64,000 nt of DNA, from NCBI RefSeq assembly GCF_023343835.1, contig NC_064438.1, positions 59,482,578 through 59,546,577 on the forward strand. The letters are read 5' to 3'. A program made the position numbers and the translations under genes. Source of the DNA: Lagopus muta. Lineage: Eukaryota > Chordata > Aves > Galliformes > Phasianidae. Shown in pieces: positions 35,152 to 47,700 of the stretch (positions are counted from its first letter, which is position 1; each line of letters opens with the position of its first letter). The notes below the pieces were generated by a model. It searched no databases. It was not told where the DNA came from and saw only the letters and a program-made list of their open reading frames with translations.

Positions 35152-35411
35152 CCAATCTGCAGTTGGCTGAGCCACCACACGTGGGAGCGGTCGTTGGGAG
35201 CCGGCTGTTGGAGGCGCGGCAGACCTCGGTGGCAGCCGTTGCTGTCCTGGCAGCAGTGAGGCGGAAGCTGAGGCACGACGGGAGCGAGTGCTGAGGGCAG
35301 CTCTGCCGGAGGTGTGCGGGAGAGCGGTCGCGGGACAGGGAGAGGAGCCCTGCGCGGCCCCAAGCAAGGGGAGATGGCCGAAAAGGGGAGCACGGGAAGT
35401 TCCGCCCGTGG
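35152..35411 (+). promoter_or_regulatory. CpG-rich candidate promoter, unit 3 copy
   Basis: Identical counterpart of 5676-5935, upstream of gene copy D. Confidence 0.5.
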
Positions 35412-35425
35412 GTGAGAAGGGAGGT

Positions 35426-35617
35426 CTTTATGGTGAGGATGGCGCAGCTCTGGAACAGGCTGCCCAGGGAGGCTGTGGCTTCTCCTTGTCTGGAGATATT
35501 CCACAACCGCCTGGACGCCCACCTGCGCAGCCTGCTGTAGGAGCCTGTTTTGCAGGGGTGTTGGACTCAGTGATCCCTGGAGGTCCTTCCAGGCCCAGTT
35601 CTGTGCTTCTGTGATGT
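35426..35617 (+). mobile_element. CR1 fragment, plus strand, unit 3 copy
   Basis: Counterpart of 5950-6141. Confidence 0.85.
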
Positions 35618-36383
35618 TACTCCTTGCTTCTTGCAGCAGCACGGTGTTTCAGAAGAGAGAAAAGCATGGCGGGCATCAACTGGATTTCTGTGGCTGGTAA
35701 AGCTGTGCCGAGAACTGGGCTGACTGCTGCCCCTGGAAATGTGTGCAAAGTCTGCAGAGGCAGAGGAATGACTTTTCTCTCAAAAGTTGAGCTTGTCTAA
35801 GGTAGGTCACTGCTGGGAGAGCTTCTGCTTTAAAGCATCAAGTTGTATAAGTAAGGTAATTTAAAAAGCAAGCTTGCCAGTTCTTTTTTACCTAAGTGAT
35901 TTTTTAGCACGGGAAGGTTGGAGAGGCTTTTTGCGAACCGAAGATGGAGGGAGGAAAAGCAAGTGAAAGGCACGCTGTGCACAGCCAGCACACAGCACCT
36001 GCACCATTGCCCTGCACAAAGGAGGAGCAGCTCAGCAAGCTTGGCCTGGGCCATGGAAGGGAGCGTGCAAACGTCTGGAGCAGCCCCAGATGGGCTGGTT
36101 CTGCAGGTTGCTGTCTGCTGCTGTTTTCTCACATCCTGTTGCTCGGGGGTGGATTTGTTCATGTTCAGAGCTAGCAGGAAGCTCGCAAAGCCCTTTGTTT
36201 CAGCTGTCCCAAGGCTTTGATCCCTGGCTGCTGGGATGGGGCGTTTGAGGAGTGATGCCTGTGCTGTTGTCCAGCCAAGCTTTGGGGGTGAGTCTCGTTA
36301 CCAGGGCATGTCTGACAGGACTGAGGGTGGGGGACCGGGCCAGTGGCACTTTGCTCTCGGTCTCGGTGTTTGTCTTTGCTCAG

Positions 36384-36526
36384 AAGGGCAGGTGGTGAAC
36401 CTCACGAGCCAAAGCCTGCAGATGGGGTTTGCGGAGAAAGAGGTCCTGCAGGCCTTGTGTGGCAGCCACGGAGCTGGAGCGAGGCTGCGTCAGTGTAAAA
36501 GCCCAGCAATGCACAGAGGTGTGAAG
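36384..36526 (+). other. Exon-like open segment, unit 3 copy
   Basis: Identical counterpart of 6908-7050. Confidence 0.28.
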
Positions 36527-36715
36527 GTGAGCTGTGGGCTCGAGTATCACAAGAGGGGGTGTGCATGGTCAGGGCTTGGATGCTTCTGTGTGTTTGAAGT
36601 GACTGTGGGGTAGTTAGCACTGCTGGGTGAGCTTGAGTGTCTGGAACAAGTGTGACGTGTCTTCCAGTTGCACGCTGTGTTCTTCCTGTTGTGTTGAGCT
36701 CTTGAGCTCCAGCCC

Positions 36716-37319
36716 TAAGTGAGGATGCAAGCGCTACTGCAGAAGGAACGGGTTGAGATTGGAAATGCAGTGCAAAGGGCTGGAGACAGCAGGAGCTGGG
36801 ATGTGATCATCCCCCTGTACTCAGCTCTGGTGAGTCCTCACCTTGAGTGCTGTGTTCAGTTCTGGGTCCCTGACTACAAGAAGGACACTGAATCCCCGAG
36901 ATATTGCCAGAGAAGAGCAGTGAAGCTGTGAAGAGTGTAGAGCACCAGTCTCATGGGGAGCGGCTGGCTGAGAGAACTGGGATTATTTAGCCTGGAGAAG
37001 AGGAGGCTCAGGGCAGACCTTATCCCTCTCTACAATGAGCTGAAGAGAGATTATGTCGAGGTGGGGGTCGTCTTATTCTCCCGTGTCAGTAGCGATAGGA
37101 CTGGGGGGAACGGCCTCAAGTTGCACGGGGGGAGATTGAGGCTGGACGTTAAGAAACGCTTCTCCACAGGAGTGCCCAGGGAGGTGATGGAGTTACTGTC
37201 CCTGCAGGTGTTCAAGAAACGTTAGACGTGGCTTAGTGGGGAATATTGGTGGTAGGTGGACGGTTGGACTGGATGATCTTGGAGATCTTTTGCAAGCTTG
37301 CTAATTCTATGATTCTGTG
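36716..37319 (+). mobile_element. CR1 longer fragment, unit 3 copy
   Basis: Counterpart of 7240-7843, apparently identical. Confidence 0.92.
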
Positions 37320-38235
37320 AAAGGCATCTGCTGGGCGAGTGCTTTGGTGGGTGAGCATCCGGCTGCTGGACAGCAGGCAGCTGTTGTCTGTGCAGACAGC
37401 CACATCCATGGGGAGTGGAGGCTTTTTCACCTTAGCCTTGTCTTTCATGTCTCACGTGCAGTAAGTCCTGTTGTTACACACAGCATCTTGGGGGCAACCT
37501 TGATTTCTGCAGCCCCGAGCTTTGTGGCACGAGAGCTCTCAGCCATGCTTCTCCCTGTGATGTGTGACCGTATGGAAGGCCTCGCAGAAGCCTGGGTAGG
37601 TGATGGCAGTCGCTCCTCCTTTCCCCAGCGATGCTGGAAATAGCGTGGAACGGGACGGGGGGACATCCCAGCCGTGGGTTCCTCTCAGCAGGACTGAGCG
37701 GCTGTTCTGATCCTCGTGTTTGAACTTGAGGGAATCTGATGCTGAGTAGAGAAATGAGGGGCTTGTTCATAAAGAAGAAAAGACTGTGTCGCATCTTGTG
37801 GTGCAGGATGTTCTCCGAACTGCTGCTAACAGTGCCCAGGATGCTCCCTTTTTGATGGGGAGAGGTTTAGCAGGGATTTCTTAAATGAAAATAGTTTGTC
37901 GTGTAATTTCCTTTTCATCGACCTTTCATGCTACTTCTTGATAAGTTATCTTTGGATTCTCAATTAATATTTATTATTGAAGAGAACTGAAGAGAATACG
38001 TACGCACCCTGCGCCTTCATCTGCACCGAGAATCTTCTGAACATCTTTGCACCGTTTCTTCTTGGCCCTGAGATGAAGCTGTGTGCAATATGGGCTTGGA
38101 TGCATTTTCAGTCCGGTGCAGGACACGTAACCCTCATCTGAGTTGTCGTGCTGACAAGAACAACACAGTAGCAAATTTTACAGGGTTGCGTGCTTTACTT
38201 TACTTTTTTTTTTTTTTTTTTTTCCCCCCCTCCAG

Positions 38236-38362
38236 TCATAATCATGGAACCACAGAAGCGTTACCCAGGCAGAAGGAGCCTTTGTCACCTGGACTTCCTA
38301 CCAACGACACAGGCAGTGGAAGTCAGCATCCCAAGCATCCATGAAACCCCTGCACAGGACTG
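38236..38362 (+). CDS. Probable N-terminal exon, unit 3 copy
   Basis: Identical counterpart of 8760-8886, with ATG at 38244. It would belong to gene copy D. Confidence 0.48.
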
Positions 38363-39173
38363 GTGAGAGTTACCCTGGCGCCGTCCTTTGGCAATCTCAG
38401 GTCTCTCTGTAAGCTCCCAAGCTGTGTCGTAACTCCTCCCGTGGTGCTGACTCAGCTCTCCCAGTCTTTTGTGTGGGAGAGCTGGAGTTGAACTCCTTCC
38501 TGCTTCCTGCCTCTGTCCTCCCTGCTTTGCCCATGGCCCACTGAGCCTCCATCCTTGTTAGGTGTCTTGAATTACTGAGTTGCTTAAGGATTGGGTGGAC
38601 CAATTGAATTCTTAGCGATGTCTCTAGGTCCACGTGTGCACAAAAGCACACTCTGATGCAGTCAGTGTAATGATGAACACACGCCTTGTTTCCTTTAGCC
38701 CGTATTTTTAGTTCAGGAGAACAGATTTCTGGAATGATGTTCAGCTTAGCACCACAATCCCCTTGCCGCCCCCCATTGCAGTCACTCACGAGGGCTTGAG
38801 ATCCACAGGGAGGAAGTATTGCCGATAATTACAATCCATGGTTTTAAAACTGATCTAATCTATGGTGTATGATATGAATGGTCCTGGTGAATGATGTGGT
38901 AAGGCATCCCAGCAATTTTCAACAGGAATACTTCAAGGCAGCTTTTCAAGGTTTCTTTGAGAACTCTCCAAGTCTCCAGGAATTTTAAGCGCCAAGGTTT
39001 CTTAGCCTTCCGAATGGCAGTGTTTCTATCTAAGCTGGCAGCCTTTAAGCCCAAACCCAAACCGAAGCTTGCTCATCTCAGTGGAGGTACCTTAGCTATA
39101 TTCTAATGGTGTGTGCAAAATAAGTTTCATGTTCACGAGTCCTTTCTGACTCACTACGTGTTTGATTGCACAG

Positions 39174-39280
39174 GAAGAAAAGCTTGATGTCTGTGCCAAG
39201 GGAGACGTACACCGCACTTGCGCTGCCTGGACGATGTGGAAACTGGAAATTCTGGGGTGTGCTGAAGCATGCCCTCTCAG
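39174..39280 (+). CDS. Probable second N-terminal exon, unit 3 copy
   Basis: Counterpart of 9698-9804 with the same splice signals and phase. It would belong to gene copy D. Confidence 0.38.
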
Positions 39281-40575
39281 GTCAGTCTAAGCATACATAG
39301 AGTAGACCTGTCCAACAAAACAGGGAATAGACAGTTAAACCCATTCTGTTGGGAAATACTCTGTCCTTCTAAGTACCTTTAGAACGTGAGTTTCTTCAAT
39401 TAATTACTCAACTCATTTGCTTTTCCTGAATGATCCTAAGTTCTTTTCTCAGGCTACATCTGCACTCTGCTCAGTCCAAGGAGAATCCCTGCCTGCAGAT
39501 GCAATGACACAGCATGGCTCACAACCACATTTTTCATTGCTTACTCTTATGGTAGCTGCCATCCATGTCCACCCTGCGTATTCTTAGAGCTCTTCTGGAG
39601 TCCATGGGGCAGACTTATGGTTGAACTGAAGGGAATTTTTTCATATTGCTCTAGCTCCAGATGATTATCCCTAGTATCATTATATTATAAAAAAAAAAGG
39701 CGTTTTGAAGTAGTGTGATATATATTCTGTGCCTCAGAATGTGGCACGTGTGGCATGAGAGAGTTTTGAGGCCACGAGGACTGCCCAGACAGCGTGAGAA
39801 CTGTAAGGGCAGAGAGCTATAGGTGATGCAGCGCTGTTTGTGGCACCCGCAGGAAGCGGTAGCTGGAACAAAATATGGCCAGAAGAGTGATCAGATTGTG
39901 TTTGGTAAGGAACTATTTCATTAGTTGTAGAAGTTTGACAAAATGTATATTCAGGATGATGATCAGCGTGCCAGGTGCTGGGACCATGCCGAAAGAGAAA
40001 TGGTGTGAAAACGTCGGTGCAATTTGCAATATATCCCCTTCCACATAGCCCTCAGATCCATGCTGCAACTGCATCCAAAGCAACCCAGAGCCCTGTGCTT
40101 GTTGTACCCGGAGCTATCGGTGCCAGGAGTTGCTGCTGTGTTTGCGAGGACGTTGTGTCAGCAGTGTGCCGTCAGTGGGGTTGTTTGATGACAATGAAAC
40201 AGCTGAATGGTGTACCTCAAGACTAAGAAAAAAGATGGTAGTGGTGACTGTGTGTCTAGGTATAGATAGCTTGATAGAGATCTATAGGACTCCAGTGTGG
40301 ATTGTACATAGGCCCTGCGCTGCAAGGTACACTGTTGGGAAGCAATGTCCATCTGCCCGAGGGCAGGAAGGCCCTGCAGAGGGACGGCCTGAGGCCAGTC
40401 GTACCAGGCTGCACAGCTGAGGCCAGTCGTAGGAGGCTGCACAGGAGCAAGCGCTGGGTCCTGCGCTGTGGTCATGAAACCGCATGGCAGCTTCTGCAGG
40501 ATTGGGCTGAGGTAGAATTCCAACCGCCCGCTGATTCTAGAATGTTGGGTGCTGTGTTGGAATCTTCTGGTCCTG

Positions 40576-40796
40576 TGACATGGTCTTGCCTCCCCACCCT
40601 GTTGTCATGGCGGAGCAGCCTGGTGGCCCTTAGTGATGTCACAAGCGGCTGGAATGAGGGGAGGAGCAGTGCGTGCTGCGTCCCTTCATTGGAGCGCTTG
40701 AGCTCTGCGTGAGTAGCTCGCTTGTTGCCCTTGTGCAGCGACTGAGTGCCTTCGTTTTCACCCCTTGTGTCTTGCGCAGCATCTTGTAGGTAAGCT
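40576..40796 (+). promoter_or_regulatory. Possible internal promoter, unit 3 copy
   Basis: Counterpart of 11100-11320 with the CRE-like and CCAAT sites unchanged. Confidence 0.28.
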
Positions 40797-41039
40797 GAGA
40801 CAGGGCGTGGGATAGAGGGATGGGATGTGAGCTGTTGAGAACTGCTGGCTGGTGGAGCTCCTAGCAGCTCATACTGCTTACTCTTGTCCATCAGACGTAA
40901 CTTTCAGCCAGTACCTGCATTCCCAAGCGATCCACAAAGATGGCATTTGTCCCATGGTTTTTCCCTTGTCATCTTTGCTCCATTGTGCAAGCTCACAGAC
41001 CTGTTCCTTCTCTCTCCTCTACCCGCTCCCTTGGTGCAG

Positions 41040-41125
41040 CTTTCGCTCGTGGAAGAACAGAGCAAAGTGACAAGAAACAGCTGCGAGTTCAAGGAATTGT
41101 CTACCTTGTTCTGATCTCCTGCCAG
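41040..41125 (+). pseudogene. Remnant PX exon, unit 3 copy
   Basis: Same 86-base exon and frame change as in unit 1. Confidence 0.8.
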
Positions 41126-41796
41126 GTACGTGCCACGCTTTGTCCCCCCACGTGGTTGACCAGCACTGTGTCGCACCATGTTTGGTAACACAGCCTCACC
41201 CAGCTTTGATGGGACACTGGTCCCGTGTGGGCTTTTTCCCTTCCCCTGCAGCTCCGCCCTCAGAAGGATGCTGTGTGTGGTGCTGTGACCAGCTGGTCTG
41301 AAGGAAACCAATCCCTTAGGCAAAGAGTCCAAGGCCCAGTTTGTGCCGAGCTGCAGAGCGTGACCCAAGGTCACAAGCACGCACGCTTGGGCTGTGTGAG
41401 TGTGCGCGGCAGCTGTAGGGAGCACAGCAGAGATGCAATCAAGGAAATGTCCTTGATGTGCGGGGCTGCAGCAGGTGCCGGTGGTGAGGCTGCTGGGAGC
41501 CGTGGCCGGGGAGCAGATGCACCTGCAGCAATGATTCCTCTCACTGCCCTGCTGCTGCGCTGTCAGAGCACCCTGGGTGAATGCATCTGCTGCTTTGTGC
41601 CAGTCCCCATCTGCTAGCAGAGGGACAGCTGCTTGGTCAAATGCTGCCTAATGGGCTGTCCCATTTGAACGGAGTGAACAGAGTGGTTGCTTCTAGAGCA
41701 CCTGCCTGTGCCAGAGGATAGCCAAGGGTAGTTCTCCGGTAGTCTCTCAATACTGTGGTGTGTGAAGAGAGAAAATATGAGCGTGTTTCTCTTCAG

Positions 41797-44700
41797 TTCC
41801 AGCTTGTCGTGCCTGCTGTGATGGGCGTCGCGTGCAGCGAGATCAGCTGTGGGCCTGACATGACACGGATGGAGGTAGAGTACGGAGCTCTGATTGGTCT
41901 TTGTTCCCTGATTTGAGCCAGCAGAGTGAGCTGCAGATGTGCTCTCCCGCTTTTCAAGAGAGAGCGAATCCTTGCGGCTCTATCAGTGTCACTGAAAAGC
42001 TGCCTTAAAGGCTTTCTTTCCTTGCTGCGGGCATGTTCTTAGCCTTGCCGTTCCTTCTTGTGTGCCCATGATAAGGACCGAGTGCATTTCCTGCAGCTTT
42101 CTCTGCTGACGTGCTCCTCAGCCTGAAATCCTCCTCGTTTGCCCTCAGCTCCTCACCATGGCCTGTGCTCTCTGTTTCAGGCTGAGAACAACGGGAAGCC
42201 CCTGCTGGTCCGTGAAGAGTCATCTCTTAATATCCCAGCTATTGCTGCTGCCCACGTTATTAAGAGATACGTTGCCCAGGCACCGGGTGAACTCTCCTTG
42301 GAGGTAAGCAGTTAAGGGTGTTCCTTGTTGTCCTGTACAGAAGAGTATAACATGTGAAGCTATCAGGAATATTCTCAGACAGCTTCAGAGTGTTTGGTGA
42401 GGTGAAGCCCAGCAGATGCGGTTCCAGATTAGACTTGCACTGGGTTGGATGCAGGGAGGAGTTCAGCCATCTCTAAACTATGGCTCTATTTGGCATTGGA
42501 ATCTTGTGATCAAAGAGCTACTGCCCAGTGTGGTAGCCTGGTCTCTGAGCAATGGCAGAGCAGTGTATGGAGTGTGCAGACCTGTTCAGGATCAGTTCTG
42601 CTGACTTATGCCTGCGGTTTAATTGGAGCTCTCCCTTTGGCAAAGAGCCTGCTGCTTTTGAGAACCATTTCATACTGAACAGCTGAATTCTGTGTGTTGT
42701 GTATTGCAGTGACTCTTCTACCTCCACGTTCGGTTGTACGACTGCAAATGCCTGAAGAGCTGCACTGGTGCAATGGCTCTCAAGCTTGACGATATTGGGC
42801 AGTGCAGAAGAATGCAGTCATTTGAGCTGCGCTTTCCTCCCAGCCGTGCTGAAGCTGGGATTGACGTTGCAATCTCTTGCAGGTGGGAGACCTCGTGTGC
42901 GTCATCGATATGCCGCCTCAGGAGCTGAGCCCCCGCTGGAGAGGCAAGCACGGCTTTCAGGTAGGCACAAGCTTCAGACGTGAGAGCGCAACTTGGGTCG
43001 AGGCAGGAATCTCAGCTTAGAGCTGCCCTGCCTGCACAGCATGGCTCCACATGGAAAATGGTTTCCCTGTGTTGGTGTCAGGGGACTTTGCCTTTTGCTG
43101 TGGGCTTAGGCCAGAGCTGAAAGTTGGTCTTTGTAGGAAACTGCCTCCTCAATTAACTTAGAAAGAAGAGCCCTCACAGCATGCATCAGGTCACGGCCAC
43201 TGAACCGCACCTTTGGAAATGCAGCAGCTAGGACACGTGTTTCAGTGTCTCTGAGCACTTGTGCTTGCACCCATGCGGAAGGTGAAGTCAGTGTCTTTTA
43301 GGAAGTCGCTGCCTGTCAGCCGAGATGAGGCAGGGTAACAGAGCCTCTGTGTGCTTGCTGCTGCTGCTGGCTGCAGAAGGCTGGGTAGCTCAGAGCTGGA
43401 GATGGCAGCTGCATCTCAGTCAGCAAGCAGAAAGTTCATAGGCTGTGCTAACTCAGATCTAGCTGCATCAATCTATCATAATATATAGCTTCTGTATGAA
43501 GTCTTTCCCTTCGGGCACACTTGATATTTAGGGGTGCATAGCACACTTGTCCTTTCCCCGCTCCATACACAGTTTTATGGATATTTGCCTGCCAATTTGG
43601 AATAATTATTAATTTTAAGCAGGCCATTTTTTTGTTGGATTGTCTTACGGAGCATCCGGCAGGCACGTTATGAGGAAAATGTGATGTTTGAACAGTTCAG
43701 GCCTGAGAAACGCTGCCTTCAGTATCACACCTCTCTTCTTCTTCTTGTTACAGGTTGGATTTTTCCCTGGTGAGTGCGTGGAGCTCATTAACGGAAAAAT
43801 CCCGGAGTCTCTCATCAATTCGGTGCCAAAGCCAGGTACGGATGATCCATTTGATGGTGCAGGGAAGCAAAATGGAGTCTTTTTTGGGTGTGTTCCATGT
43901 TTAATACCTCCCTTATCCTTCCCACGTTATCCTGTGTGCTGATGATCCTTCATGCATAGCACGGGGCGTATGGCTGGTGTTTGTAGGCAGTGAGAATGAG
44001 GGAAGGCAAAGGTAGTTCTCCTGCAAGTCAGTACGAGGCTGAGAACAGCCAGCGTCCCTGGTGGACAGATAGAGGTCTGGTTGTGCTAGTGCTTCTGTGC
44101 TTGATCAGAACGTGGCTTTTCAAGAGGGTCCTTAATGCGCAGGTTGAGCAAGCTAAGCAAGAGGAGTGCATTAAACTCCATCAGAACGTGCAGAGATTTG
44201 GCCCAGTCCTCCTGTGTTTATGACTGGAGCTGGGGAAATCCTAGAATCCTTGTAGAATGGCTTGGCATGGAAGGGAGCTCAAGGATCATCAAGCTCCAAG
44301 CCCCCTGCCTCAAGCTGGGCTGCCAACCAAGCTCCACATTTAATGTGGGACTGGACCAGGCTGCCCAGGGCCCCATCCAGTCTGGCCTTGGACTCCTCCA
44401 GGGTTGGGGAAAATCCATTTTGGTACGCACTTGCTCATCATGTTCTTCCCGTTTTGAGGTGCTCTGTAGAATGTGTTGTGCTCGGCCTCGTCCAACGGAG
44501 CCAAACCTGAGATGAACTGGTTTCTTCCTTTTGTTGTGCAGTGCCAAAGAAGCGCGGCAAGCTCCTCACCTTCCTTCGTTCCGTGGTGAAGGCCCGGCCA
44601 AAGCAACGGAAAGAGCGGGAGGTGGAGAAGGAGAGGGTGTTCGGCCGTGACCTGGGAGAGCATCTTCTCCACTCTGGTCGTGATGGTAAGGGACAGCCCA

Positions 44701-47700
44701 TTCCTGAGAGCCTCCCTGTTTGGGAACCTAAAGCTGAAAGGGAGATGGTATCTAGCAAGGGGCAGGTTGATACCAATGGAGAAACGGGGAATGGGAGTTG
44801 ACGACTGAAAGATAAAGTGAGTAGGTGATGGCTGCAAGGGAAATGCTCCTAAGGGACAAGCACATTTGTATTTGCTTAAAGCAAAGCCTGTAAGCCAATC
44901 CCCTGGTAGCCTGAAAAGAAAGGAAGCCTTTTGGCCAAAGAGAGTGTCCTGCCTCAGTTTCCCAGCTCCTTCCGGGCGTGAGATTTTCCACCTCCATTCC
45001 CGTGGGAGCTGTGATGGGACTTGCAATGTCTGCGGCTTCCCCGGAATTACTTTCTCCAGGCTGATTCCTAGGTCCTGGCATTTCTGGAACGCAAGGAACA
45101 CATCTCTGTCCAGTTTCCTCAGCAGCTCCTGCAGAGGTGTCTCTGACAGCTGTCCCCTTCAAGGAAGAACACAGCAGTAGCCTGGCTGGGCTTAGTGGAT
45201 GGGATGTGGCGGGAGCGTAGCCTGAGCCAGGACTTGAATGAGGAGCTCCAGTAACCGCCGGCACGTGTTCTTTAGTCCCCCAGGTCCTCCAGAGCTGCGC
45301 CGAGTTCATCGAGCAGCATGGCGTGGTGCAGGGGATATACCGCCTGTCCGGCGTGGCGTCCAACGTCCAGAGACTGCGGTAAGAGTGCTGCGACTGACAG
45401 ACACAGCTGCCAGCAGGGGCACGTGCCCTGTTGCGGGTGTTCAGAGGCCTGTGGGCCATGCCTTAGCACCAAGAGAAGGTCTCCTTTGGGAACATCCCAT
45501 CCAGCGCGGCTGACGTGGTGCTGGTGGCCGAGTGGTTGTGTTCTCCTGTACATCAGGAAGCCCTTCCAACTCTTGATTGCATTGGGTGTGGCTTTTGACT
45601 TGCTTTCCTCTTTCTCAACCGTTTTCGTGTCCTTCTCTGCAGCCAGGAATTTGAGTCTGAGCAGGTTCCTGAGCTAACCGTCCGCGACGTTCACAGCGCG
45701 AGCTCCCTCTGCAAAATGTACTTCAGGGAGCTCCCGACCCCCCTGCTGACCGACCAGCTGTACGACAAGTTCTCGGTAAGCACAAGGCAACGCCTTTCCT
45801 TTCCCTCTTCCCTGGGCCTCTTGGGAGATGGCTGCAGCAGTGCCCCAGCTCTGAGGCCCTTCTTCTGTTAGCGCCACGGGGTTTACTCGCATGTCTTTGC
45901 CACATCCTGCATTGTGCTGATGCCACTTCTGGTGGCCCCAGGAGGTGGTTATTTCCATATTCACAATGCTTACGAGAATTCCTGTGTTGTTTGTTTGTTT
46001 GTTTGTTTTTTGCTATTCCCAACTATTTCTGGAACGGGAAGGGAATTAATAGCCAAGGGTACTTGGAGATGAATGCCCCCTGCGAGGAGCTGAGCTGCCC
46101 AACCAGGCTGTAAACCGGCCCGGTGCTTGGACTCCTTGGCCGTGGTGGCACCAGCTGCGTGCCGCTATGTTCGCCAGTTGCCTCTGGGGAGGCCTAAAAT
46201 CTTTCTCAGTGCTGACCAGCAGCGCGCTGTGCCCATGGTTCCCGACCCTGCGGCAGGTATCTCGCCTGATTTGTGTCTCAATCCCTTTCTGCCCTTTTCC
46301 AGGATGCTGTTGGTGCCACTACGGAGGAGGAGCGGCTGGTCAGAATGCGGGACGTCATCCAGCAGCTGCCCGCTCCTCACTACAGGTCAGTGCTGCCCTC
46401 AGCCTGCTGAGCTCAGCCCTGCTGCACTTCAGAGGGCAAAGTGCAATTCCAGGCTTTGTCTCACGCGAGCAACGGGATGCCTGGGTGTGCTGAAACACTG
46501 CATGGGGTTAATTGATGGGGTCAGTTCCTGGGCACGGGGCACGCTTGGTGCAGCTGATGGCTGTGGCTGTGCTGTGCTGGTGCTGGGTTCTGCAGCGTGG
46601 CACTTGGTCAAGTTGGATCTACTTCATCTTCAGCATCAGTAGCACTAATAACAACTAGTGTGAATTGAGGTTTGCTTTGTGAGTCGCAGCACGGGATGCT
46701 GGCTGGTGCTGAACATTTGCCTCTCTTGTTTCCCAGGACCTTGGCGTATCTGATGAGACACTTGGCCTGTCTGGCTGGGCACTGCTCCACCACAAACATG
46801 CATGCGAAGAACTTAGCAATTGTGTGGGCTCCAAACCTCTTAAGGTAAACTTCTTTTTCCGTTTCAACAGAACGCTTACATCTGTTCTCCAGTAGAATAA
46901 AGCAGTCCTCCCTTCTGCACCACATGTGCTCTTCTCCTGTAAAATCTGCAGTGAGTGGCTGACAGCAGAGCAGGAGCCTGGACTGTTCTCCAACCCCACG
47001 TGGGCACAATTTCTAGCTGAGCATTGCTGCTCTCTTGTTTAGATGGGACTGGTGTGTCCTTGATCAGCCAGGAGAACTTCTTCAGTGGCATCACTGCCCA
47101 CTGCGGAAGTCTCCAGAGAACAAATGTGACAGCTTTGGGCTGCAGTAATTCAGACCTGGGGAAGCGATCTTGGCTGAATGACTTCTAAAACCTGCCTTTT
47201 CTACAGATCACAGCAGAGCGAGTCTGCCTGCGCCAGTGGGAGAGCTGCCTGCACGGAACTGCAGACGCAGTCGTCTGTGGTGGAATTCATCATCGACCAC
47301 ACAGACGTCCTCTTCTGCTCCACATCTGGACCTGACATGGCAGGTGGAGCAGGTGAGTGTCTTCCTCCATTAGCTTTATCTTGGTCCTGTCACCGTCACT
47401 ATGATGTCTTGGAAGCAGGTGAAGCTTGGTGAAAGTGTGGCAGCGAAGTTTTCTGAGTTCACCATACCTGCTTTCTAGGGTTTTTGTTTGCCTGTTTCGA
47501 TACAGGGAGCTGCTCTTAATTATGACTTCATCCTTTGCCATAGACACATGTCTGAGCACATGGTTATTTTGAGCTGCTCTTCTTGCAGCGGCTTGGTTAA
47601 GCAAGTCTGAGGAAAACACAGCAGCTCCCCCGGACCTGTGATGGCTGTGCTGCCGCTTTCTGATCCTGGCTCTCACCTGTGGTTTTCCCTTCCAGGGCAC

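Larger units (their letters stand above)
29477..44217 (+). repeat. Array unit 3 (14,741 bp)
   Basis: It shares T at 33827 with unit 2 and A at 37541 with unit 4, so its variant pattern bridges two groups of units. No private difference was seen. Confidence 0.98.
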